From Lewinella sp. IMCC34183 (lineage in GTDB: Bacteria > Bacteroidota > Bacteroidia > Chitinophagales > Saprospiraceae), in contig NZ_QMEM01000003.1 of assembly GCF_003390915.1 (NCBI RefSeq), positions 479,742 through 543,741 of the forward strand: a stretch of DNA of 64,000 nt, read 5' to 3'. How positions within the stretch are numbered: position 1 is the stretch's first letter; the number at the start of each line of letters is the position of its first letter. The notes beneath the pieces are model-generated. The model did no database searches, was not told where the DNA came from, and saw only the letters and a list, made by a program, of their open reading frames with translations. Below are positions 56,759 through 64,000 of the stretch, in pieces. The translations under genes were made by a program, and so were the position numbers.

Positions 56759-59524
56759 CTATTGCAGCCATTTTTTTGCTTTTTCAAACGCCGGAGCCGT
56801 AATGCCTTTACTGGCCAGTTCGTCCATATCGGCTAAAAACACCTCCCGGAACGTTCGCCCTGTCTGGTCGCCGGGAAAGGGTTTGTCCTTGAAAGAAAGG
56901 TAAATCTCCTTCGCAGCTTCCTCGTGGCCAAGGAATAATTCCGCTAGCGCCAGATTCGTATTTACCCAAACACCGTCGGGATCCAGTTCCAAGGCGCGCA
57001 ACGCGGCTGTTCTGGCTTCGTGAAATTGTTGTGCGAAGAGGGCATACCAGGCGAGACGGCCTTGTGCTATAGCGGTTTGGGATTGAAAATCCGAATTCAC
57101 CGAAAGCAATTTTTCCCACGTTTCTGCAATCGTAATTTGAGCACGTAGGACGTTTGTAAAGTCTTGGTGGGCAGATAGCGTATCGCAAATATCTTTTAAA
57201 TTGTTAAGCCCTCGGTAAATATCATCGGTAAGAGATTGATTTCCTTGAAGGTAAAATTCACAGTACAATGCTACACTTTCTTGATAATTCTCAAGTGCGA
57301 TATAGGGCTTGGCAGAAAATTCACATAAAACTCCTAGGTTGTTCAAACTACTGGCTAGGTTGGGCGAGTACGCAGCCGGATCACTCAAAACCAGTTCACG
57401 TTAAAGGGCTATCGCTTCGTTGTACGCCGACCCCGCCTCCATCAGGCCCTCATTTTCACTATACAAAAGCCCTAGGTTATTCAAGCTGCTGGCTAGATAT
57501 GGCGAGTACGCAGCCGGATTGCTCAAAGCCAGTTCACGCCGTAGGGCTATCGCTTCGTCGAACGCTGACTCCGCCTTCCCATAACGCCGATTATCGCGGT
57601 ACAACTTGCCTAAGTTGTTGAGAGTATATGCCAGATCTGGCAAGTATGCCGCCCGATTGCTCAAAGCCAATTCACGATAAAGGCCAACTGCCTCATCGTA
57701 TGCCGACTCGGACTCCGCAAAACGCTCAATATCGCTGTAGAAAACACCCAAATTGTTCAAACTTTTGGCCAGATCATGTGCGGATGCCGGCGAATTGCTC
57801 AGCACCAGTTCACGCCCAAGGTAAAGCGCCTCGTCGAAGGCCGATTCTGCCGCTGAATAGCGCTTGTTTCGGTGGTACAGAGCCCCTAGATTCCGTAAGG
57901 TTTGTAACAGATCGGACGAATACGCCGCTGGATTGCTTAAAGCAAGTTCACGCAGAATACCAACCGCCTCGTCATACGCTGATTCCGCCTCTACAAAGCG
58001 CTCAACATCGCTGTATAAGACACCGAGATTGTTCAAACTCGTAGCCAGATCGGACGAATACGCCGCTGGATTGCTTAAAGCAAGTTCACGTCGAATACCA
58101 ACCGCCTCGTCGTACGCTGACTCCGCCTCCACAAAGCGTTGAATATCGCTGTATAACACACCCAGATTATTCAAACTCATAGCCAGACTGGGCGAGTATA
58201 CCGCGAAGTTATTTGATGCTAGTTCTCGATACAGACCAACCGCCTCCTCGTACGCTGACTCCGCCTCAGTAAAACGCCTTATATCGCTGTACAAAACCCC
58301 TAGGTTGTTTAAACTATTGGCCAGATCAAATGTATAGGCACCCGGATTGCTCGACACCATTTCACGCCTAACGGCAAGCGCCTCCTTGTAAGCCGATTCC
58401 GCCGCTGCATAGCGTTTATTTTCCCTGTGTAGGTTTCCAAGGTTGCTCAAACTAATGGCGAAACTAGGTACGTGGGCCGTCGAATCGCTCGAAACCAGTT
58501 CACGCCGAAGAGCAAGCGCCTCTTCGTAAGCCAACTCTGCCGCTGAAAAGCGCTTACCGTCAAGGTATAGATTCCCGAGATTATTCATCACAGTTGCTTG
58601 CTGGACAGAAGTCAGCGAAGAAAATCGAATCTGTTTATAAAACTCGATTCCCCTTAAAATTTCATGTTGTTTGTGTAGAAATTCACCATATTCAATGATG
58701 TTTTGGAAATTGCTAGAATCCTTCCCAATAGCCTTACGATACATCGAATCCGCTTCGGCAAAAGCAAAATCCGCGGCCAGCAACCTTGCCCGGATCATGT
58801 AATTTTCAATTCCCTGTATTTTTGCTCGTTTGACCTCTTCTTCCTGCGCGCTTACGTTTTCCCAAAATTCGTCTACCCGTTCAGCCGTCATCATGGCTAG
58901 GGCACCTTCTACGTCCCCGTCCTCCTGAAATTTTTTGAGCGCGTTCCGGGCAAATCCGGAGGCCTCGTCCAGGTCGATGCGGGCCAACTGCTGGGCGAGC
59001 TCTTCCTTGCTGCTCCGGAGGGTTTCAATTTCCTGGCTTTGTTGGGAGATGGTCCTGGTCAGTGCTTTCCGCTCATTATCATCCAGGGCATCTTCCCCTA
59101 ATCGATTGATCAAAGATTGCCGCTCGCGCTCGGCCCGGGCCAGACGTTTTTCAATGCCGATGACGTAATCGGCCTTAAGGTTATTGAATGCCTCCCGGCT
59201 GGCGATGGCAATCCGAATCGATTCCTGACCCTTCGGCATATTCATGCGGAAGATCGTTTCGTCCGGCCCGAGGAGTACGAATCCCTCCTTTTGCACAATG
59301 ATCTCTACGGGGTCGCCATCGGTCACCCCGCTCAAGCGTGCGTGGAAAAGCCCGCTACCGTTGGTGGTTTCCGGGTTGGCGTTTCCGACCAAAAAGGTGA
59401 GTTTGACCCCGGCTTCAGGCTGCGAGTCGTTGCTTTGATTGAGTACGACTCCCCTTAATTCCTGGCAAACCAGTGGCGAAGCAAAACACGCTGCTAATAG
59501 CATGAATGGGAGAAGTCGTCTCAA
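56759..59524 (-). pseudogene. Long exported TPR protein, interrupted by an in-frame TAA
   Basis: One frame encodes ~921 residues: signal peptide (MRRLLPFMLLAACFASPLVCQ), a ~90-residue beta domain, a coiled-coil (~125-200), then at least nine 46-residue TPR-like repeats (NNLGVLYSDIQRFVEAESAY pattern) of the TPR_12/kinesin-light-chain spacing. Codon 708 (57401-57403) is TAA where neighbouring repeats have CGG (EAIALRRELALSNPA versus EAIAL-stop-RELVLSDPA). Protein-like sequence continues in frame to 56759 with a tenth repeat and a 150-residue unique C-terminus. The nucleotide repeat is 138 nt and nearly identical at 57913 and 58051. The gene follows the EAD-like membrane gene by 11 nt, so both were probably co-translated. 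Confidence 0.75.
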
Positions 59525-59535
59525 GGTCGGTACTT

Positions 59536-60687
59536 TTATTCCTTCTCCAATTTAACGGTAAAGGTCGAATGAGGAAAGTGCTCTTCCATATAGACCCGAT
59601 ACCCACTAGCACGGACTTCCAGCGGATAGCTTTTTTGTTGCCTGTCAAGGGGAATGGGCAAGGCAAAGCGTCCGGCGTCATTCGAAATAGTATCCAATTC
59701 CTCGAAGGCTATAGTGGCATTCGGGATCGGATTGAGATCATAATCAAGGACGCGACCGCGGAGCAAACGCAGCACTCCGTTAGGAACCAATACGAGTTGC
59801 TGCCCGGTCGAACTCGTCACATTCACCGAGTCAGATTCGGCTTTCCAGCTGGCACCCTCCGTCGTTTTGAAGCGAAACGCCAGCCGCTGGCCATCGAGGT
59901 TAGCGGATAGGTTTTTCCAGTCCACCACCAAATTGTCGTCTACCGTACCGTCCACCCAATCGTTGCCAACCCAAAGTTGCGGAAGGTACTCCTCCGGGTC
60001 GAAGTCGGGATAATTCCCACCGGGTTTGACCGGGTCGAGCCGCAACGCGAAGTCGAACGGTCCCCGCTCCGCACATTTACCCTCCGCGAGGGCTTCCTCC
60101 GGGCCGGCAAAAAATACCAAGGCAAAAACCGCCAGTCCCCCACCGGCGGAAACGTAACTGACCGGGTTGGCGGTGATGTATCCCGTCAGCCCACCCGCCA
60201 GTCCCCCAGCAGCCAGAGCCAAGAGTACGTGGAACACTTCGTACTGACTGGACGTAGGGCAGGGAATGAAAACGATCAGTAAGATGATCGCCGCGGCCGA
60301 AATCGCACCGATTAGGATCGATGTCATTCTGGAGCCGGCCGGTCCGTCACGTGGTACCTCGCCGGCTACTTTCGCTGGTTCAACGGACGGGCGATGGATC
60401 TCTTCTTCCTTCTCTTCCAGTTCCTCCCGCAATGGTGCACCGGTTGGAATAGTGTCGACAATGGCGAGGATAACCACTACGATCTGGCTTTCCTGCCGGG
60501 TCACCTCACTGCCCTCCAGGACACCCGAACGGTTGTCTCGCTTCAGGCGCTCCCACCGCCCGGAAAGGGCAGAAACTTCATTTTGTAGCCGGGCATCTCC
60601 CTGGCGGTCCGCAACCTCCCGCAGCAGACTGACCGCCTCATCGATGTGGCCGTTTTGAATAGCAGTTTTTATTTCCTGGTGTGGCAA
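59536..60687 (-). CDS. EAD11-like, three-helix membrane protein with extracellular beta domains
   Basis: 383 residues. The first 80 residues (IKTAIQNGHIDEAVSLLREV ... NEVSALSGRWERLKRDNRSGVLEGSEVTRQESQI) match the pattern of effector-associated domain 11: short helices, the RxxRLKRxxRxG core and the Glu/Arg-rich last helix. An acidic linker leads to three transmembrane segments (about 121-142, 151-171 and 176-195). The rest is a beta domain (~205-300) and a carboxypeptidase-regulatory-like module (~305-383, VLRLLRGRVLDYDLNPIPNATIAFEE). EADs mediate pairing with effectors in bacterial conflict and signalling systems. The assignment is by eye and should be treated as tentative. Confidence 0.6.
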   Translation of the reverse strand: MPHQEIKTAIQNGHIDEAVSLLREVADRQGDARLQNEVSALSGRWERLKRDNRSGVLEGSEVTRQESQIVVVILAIVDTIPTGAPLREELEEKEEEIHRPSVEPAKVAGEVPRDGPAGSRMTSILIGAISAAAIILLIVFIPCPTSSQYEVFHVLLALAAGGLAGGLTGYITANPVSYVSAGGGLAVFALVFFAGPEEALAEGKCAERGPFDFALRLDPVKPGGNYPDFDPEEYLPQLWVGNDWVDGTVDDNLVVDWKNLSANLDGQRLAFRFKTTEGASWKAESDSVNVTSSTGQQLVLVPNGVLRLLRGRVLDYDLNPIPNATIAFEELDTISNDAGRFALPIPLDRQQKSYPLEVRASGYRVYMEEHFPHSTFTVKLEKE

Positions 60688-60897
60688 AGCGAATGATTGG
60701 AATGAGTAGTCAGCAGAAGCTTCGATTGGTGATTGAAATATAGGCAGACAGGCGGCAAATATTCCCAGGCCAAATTATCTAGGAAGCGGTTTTTTACATG
60801 GTAAGGCTAGTTGTGTAAGTCGCCACAACAAACAGGTTGGCTAGCGCAGTTCGAAAATCGGACCGGGTGGTCTCAAGCCCTGGTTTACGGAATGCCT

Positions 60898-61295
60898 CCC
60901 CTACCTCTGCACTCTTCTGATAACTCTGTGCTGTGCTTTTTGGCCGCTGTGCGGCTTTATTTAGGTTCACACAGATTGTCGCGGATTGACCACAGATTAG
61001 CACGGATTTCCTCGCACGGCTTCGGATTACGCGGATTAAGGATGCGCTGCGCGCCTCCGCGCACCTTCGCGCCCTTCATTCCTCTGCGTTGCACCTTCCC
61101 TACCTCTGCACTCCTCTGATACCTCTGTGCTGTGCCTTTCGGCCGCTGCGCGGCTTTCTTTAGGTTCACACAGATTGTCGCGGATTGACCACAGATTAGC
61201 ACGGATTTTCCCGCACGGCTTCGGATTACGCGGATTGGGGATGCGGTGCGCGCCTCCGCATCCTTCATTCCGCTGCGTTGCACCTTCCCTACCTC
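60898..61295. repeat. Two tandem ~199-bp intergenic repeats
   Basis: Near-identical units start at about 60898 and 61098 and share CCCTACCTCTGCACT, GGCCGCTG-GCGGCTTT, TTCACACAGATTGTCGCGGA and TTGACCACAGATTAGCACGG blocks. This is the wide-spread non-coding motif rich in CACAGATT...CACGGATT. A diverged copy appears at 63777-64000. No gene is supported in 60688-61363. Confidence 0.75.
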
Positions 61296-61350
61296 TGCTG
61301 ACCTCGAACGCCCCCACAGTGAAACACTCACCCAGAGCGGTCCAACCCCC

Positions 61351-61358
61351 TATCTTCG
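61351..61358 (+). promoter_or_regulatory. -7-like element of the serine hydrolase gene
   Basis: TATCTTCG, one base from consensus, 5 nt before the ATG at 61364. Confidence 0.4.
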
Positions 61359-61363
61359 CGCCT

Positions 61364-62683
61364 ATGCACACCTCCCCCCTCAAACGCTGGTTGGTCGGTC
61401 TCACGCTGCTGGTCGTGTTGCTCTTCAGTGCGTACCTGTGGCTCAAACCCTTACTCAGTATTGGCGGAGGGTATGCGGCCAAGCACGCCTGCAGCTGCCA
61501 CTTCCTGCAGGGGCGGGAGTTGGAGGAGATCAGCACCAATGACCTGAACTTCAGTGTCCTGGGGTACTACGACCTGCGTACCAGCGGAGATACCCTGCGG
61601 GCGAACCTGTTTGGGCTCGTAGAGCGGGAAGCCTACTATCTGGGCGCGCGGGGCTGCGTACTCGTCAACAACGCTGAACGGTCCCTCCCGGCCGCCCGGC
61701 CCGCCGAAGCCCCGCGGATGATGGCCACGCCCCTGGAGGCAGCCCCCAACCCGGCGCTGGAGCCCGCCCTCGACTACGGCATGCAACACGTACCCGGTGG
61801 CGGCGCCCGCGGGATCGTCATTCTCAAGGACGGTAAGCTGGTCGGGGAGCGGTACGCCCCCGGTTACGACCGGGATACCCGTCTGCTGGGATGGTCCATG
61901 ACGAAAAGCCTGACCGGATTGGCGGTGGGAGCCTGGTTGCACCGCTCCGCAGATACCGTCACCGCACCTGCGTCCGCGCCCGTCGAACGCCGGAACCTGT
62001 TCCCCGCAGTGTGGGAGGACGCGCGGGCCGACATCGCGCTCGGCGACCTGCTGCACATGAACTCGGGCCTGGCCTGGAACGAAGGCTACGGCAGCATCAC
62101 CGACGCTACCGTCATGCTGCACGAGACGCCGGACTTCGCTGACTTTGCCCTGCGGCACCAACTGGCGGAGACGCCGGGCACGGTGTGGAACTACTCCAGC
62201 GGCACCACGAATATCCTGATGGAGTACCTGCGGGGAGAAATCGGCGACAACGATGCGCTGTACGCTTACCTGGATGAACTATTTGGAGATATCGCTCCGA
62301 GCCTCCTCATCGAGCCCGACCAGACCGGCCGGCCCGTGGGCAGCAGCTACGGATGGGCCACGGCCCGCGACTGGGCCCGCCTCGGTCAGCTGATGCTGCA
62401 GACCGGACGGTGGAACGGCGAACAGCGGATCCCCGCCGCGTGGATCGAGTACATGCGCCAACCCGCGGCCGGCAGCGATGGGACCTACGGGGCCCAGCTC
62501 TGGCTGCCGGGGCCGGATATGCCTTCCCTGCCGCCGGACGCCTACATGATGCGCGGGTTTCAGGACCAGCGCGTCTTCGTGATGCCGCAGCAGGGGCTGG
62601 TAGTGGCGCGCCTGGGCCACTCGGAAGATAAAGTGACCGACTTCGACGGGCTGATCCAGCGCATCCTGGCGGCCTATGAGTGA
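61364..62683 (+). CDS. Membrane-anchored class C beta-lactamase-like serine hydrolase
   Basis: 439 residues with an N-terminal membrane helix (RWLVGLTLLVVLLFSAYLWL), then a serine hydrolase of the class C beta-lactamase/DD-peptidase-like fold. The catalytic Ser-x-x-Lys is S178-MT-K181 in LLGWSMTKSLTG and the Tyr motif is Y277-S in WNYSSGTTN. The C-terminal HSE-type lysine triad is read as LGHSED near the end. A pair of cysteines (HACSCHF) lies near residue 45. It ends by overlapping the vWA gene by 8 nt (ATGAGTGA), so both are likely translated together. Cell-wall or ester hydrolysis is possible. Confidence 0.85.
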   Translation: MHTSPLKRWLVGLTLLVVLLFSAYLWLKPLLSIGGGYAAKHACSCHFLQGRELEEISTNDLNFSVLGYYDLRTSGDTLRANLFGLVEREAYYLGARGCVLVNNAERSLPAARPAEAPRMMATPLEAAPNPALEPALDYGMQHVPGGGARGIVILKDGKLVGERYAPGYDRDTRLLGWSMTKSLTGLAVGAWLHRSADTVTAPASAPVERRNLFPAVWEDARADIALGDLLHMNSGLAWNEGYGSITDATVMLHETPDFADFALRHQLAETPGTVWNYSSGTTNILMEYLRGEIGDNDALYAYLDELFGDIAPSLLIEPDQTGRPVGSSYGWATARDWARLGQLMLQTGRWNGEQRIPAAWIEYMRQPAAGSDGTYGAQLWLPGPDMPSLPPDAYMMRGFQDQRVFVMPQQGLVVARLGHSEDKVTDFDGLIQRILAAYE

Positions 62684-63776
62684 TTACGACGAATACCTGC
62701 GCAAGTGGCGCCTGATCCTGGGGCAGGACGCACAGGACGAGGACGGTGGGCCCGAGCTCTCCGCCCGCGCCGCCGGCATGGACGCCGTGCTGGAGGCGCT
62801 CTACAACAGCGAGGATCGCAAGGGGGGACTGGGGCCGTCGAGCCCCAATGTCAACCGCTGGCTGGGCGACATCCGCAAGTACTTCCCCACCGACACGGTA
62901 CAGCTGCTGCAACGCGATGCCCTGGAGCGCCTCGGCCTGCAGGAGATGTTGCTGGAACCGGAATTACTGGAAACCATTCAGCCGGACGTCCACCTCGTCG
63001 GCACCCTGCTTACCCTGAAGAACGTGCTGCCCGAGCGCAGCCGGGAAACCGCCCGTTTGGTGGTGCGTCGCCTGGTCGAGGAGATCGAGAAGCAACTGCG
63101 GCAGCCCCTGCTGCAGGCGCTGAGCGGTCGTCGCCGTGCGCAGGCCCGCAACCGGCGGCCGCGCCACAGCGACATCGACTGGCACCAGACCATCCGCGTC
63201 AACCTAAAGCACTACCAGCCGGAGCACCGGACCGTACTGCCCGTTAGCCTGCGCGGACAACAGCGTAGCCGCAGCGGACTGAAGCACGTGATCCTGCTCA
63301 TCGATCAGAGCGGCTCGATGGCTACCTCGGTGGTGTACGCCGGGGTACTATCGTGCATTCTCGCCAGCCTGCCGAGCGTAAAGACCCACGTGGTGGCCTT
63401 CGACACCAGCGTGGTCGACCTTACGGCCCGCCTGCCGGATCCCATCGAGCTGCTATTTGCCCTGCAACTGGGCGGGGGTACCGACATTGCCCGCGCGCTG
63501 GCGTACGCCGAGCAACTCAACGTGGCTCCCCGCGATACGGTACTCGTGCTGTTGAGCGACCTCTTTGAAGGCGGCTCCATCCCGCGGATGATGCAGTCTG
63601 TAAGTCGCCTGGTGCAGTCGGGGTTGACTTTTTTGCCCGTGCTCGCCCTCAACGACCAAGGTGCGCCGGCCTACGACCAGCAGGTAGCGGCGCTGTTGAC
63701 GGAGCTCGGGCTAAAGCCGTTCGCTAGTACGCCGGGGGCGTTTCCGGAGGTGCTGGCTAAGGCGTTGTATGGGTGA
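62676..63776 (+). CDS. vWA-domain protein
   Basis: 366 residues, cytoplasmic. The N-terminal ~190 residues are helical (KNVLPERSRETARLVVRRLVEEIEK) with a basic stretch. The vWA domain occupies about 200-366, with an intact MIDAS: DQSGSM at 210-215, the Thr in GGGTDIARAL and Asp in LLSDLFEGG. vWA domains bind metal and protein partners and are usually paired with MoxR-type ATPases such as the one at 24244. The ATG at 62676 overlaps the hydrolase stop by 8 nt. In related clusters a SWIM zinc-finger gene follows; the window ends 224 nt after this gene. Confidence 0.85.
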   Translation: MSDYDEYLRKWRLILGQDAQDEDGGPELSARAAGMDAVLEALYNSEDRKGGLGPSSPNVNRWLGDIRKYFPTDTVQLLQRDALERLGLQEMLLEPELLETIQPDVHLVGTLLTLKNVLPERSRETARLVVRRLVEEIEKQLRQPLLQALSGRRRAQARNRRPRHSDIDWHQTIRVNLKHYQPEHRTVLPVSLRGQQRSRSGLKHVILLIDQSGSMATSVVYAGVLSCILASLPSVKTHVVAFDTSVVDLTARLPDPIELLFALQLGGGTDIARALAYAEQLNVAPRDTVLVLLSDLFEGGSIPRMMQSVSRLVQSGLTFLPVLALNDQGAPAYDQQVAALLTELGLKPFASTPGAFPEVLAKALYG

Positions 63777-64000
63777 AGGGATGCGCTGCGCGCCTCTGCG
63801 TACCTTAACGTACCTCTTTTCCTCTGCGTTTGGCCTCCCTCTCCTCGGCTTACCTCTCTCTGTGGCACCGCTGTGAAATCCTCCGTGGAGCGAGGCCTCC
63901 GTGATGGAGCTGGCGGCCGCTTCGCGGCCTTCTTTGTTTCACACAGATTCGCACGGATTAGCCACAGATTCTCGCAGATTTTCCCGCAGCACTCCGGATT
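63777..64000. repeat. Diverged copy of the 199-bp intergenic repeat at window end
   Basis: Contains GCGCTGCGCGCCTCTGCG, GGCGGCCGCTTCGCGGCC and TTCACACAGATTCGCACGGA blocks also found in the 60898-61295 repeats, cut by the window edge. No gene was seen. Confidence 0.6.

Overview
The window looks like a chromosomal segment of a GC-rich Bacteroidota, most likely a Saprospiria (Lewinella/Neolewinella-like) bacterium. The clues are a C-terminal type IX secretion sorting domain on a very large secreted protein, Bacteroidota-restricted families (DUF6089, DUF5916, DUF6702, DUF6576, RicT/PSP1 with a Cys-rich N-terminus), Bacteroidota -7 promoter elements (TAnnTTTG and close variants) very near start codons, and a lack of obvious Shine-Dalgarno sequences. 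The taxon is inferred from gene content, not from rRNA. No phage, insertion sequence, CRISPR array or plasmid gene was seen.

Layout: 0-12 kb holds a truncated TonB/CarboxypepD protein, clpB, a REP/MITE-like 117-bp repeat array, two tandem same-length copies of a secreted dehydrogenase-HEAT-cytochrome c lipoprotein with a small DUF3253 gene between them, and an aldo/keto reductase. 12-24 kb carries a GH13 amylase, a Tat-exported NIPSNAP protein, an alpha/beta hydrolase, a leucine-rich-repeat protein, a giant PhoX/DUF839 T9SS cargo protein, a di-haem peroxidase, tRNA-Met and metF. 24-34 kb has a MoxR-type ATPase, a BlaI/BlaR1-like regulatory pair with a visible operator, mutL, two tandem rhomboid proteases and an EEP-family phosphodiesterase. 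34-45 kb has a trkH gene interrupted by an in-frame TGA, lpdA, ricT, holB, a three-gene AAA+/TPR operon, a universal stress protein and pyrD. 45-54 kb has outer-membrane proteins (DUF6089, DUF5916), a membrane-anchored LuxR-type regulator, and a cobalamin riboswitch controlling a BtuB-like receptor, followed by a DmpA/BapA-type P1 aminopeptidase.

The 54-64 kb end is the most unusual part: a DUF5682 protein, a TPR-repeat protein broken by an in-frame TAA, an upstream membrane protein whose N-terminus resembles effector-associated domain 11 (EAD11), a 199-bp intergenic direct repeat, and a serine hydrolase translationally overlapping a vWA-domain protein. MoxR, DUF5682 and vWA proteins are usually neighbours in other bacteria; here they sit about 30 and 6 kb apart. 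Together with the EAD-like membrane protein they are the best candidates for a regulated, possibly conflict-related, system. This reading is inference from domains and context only.
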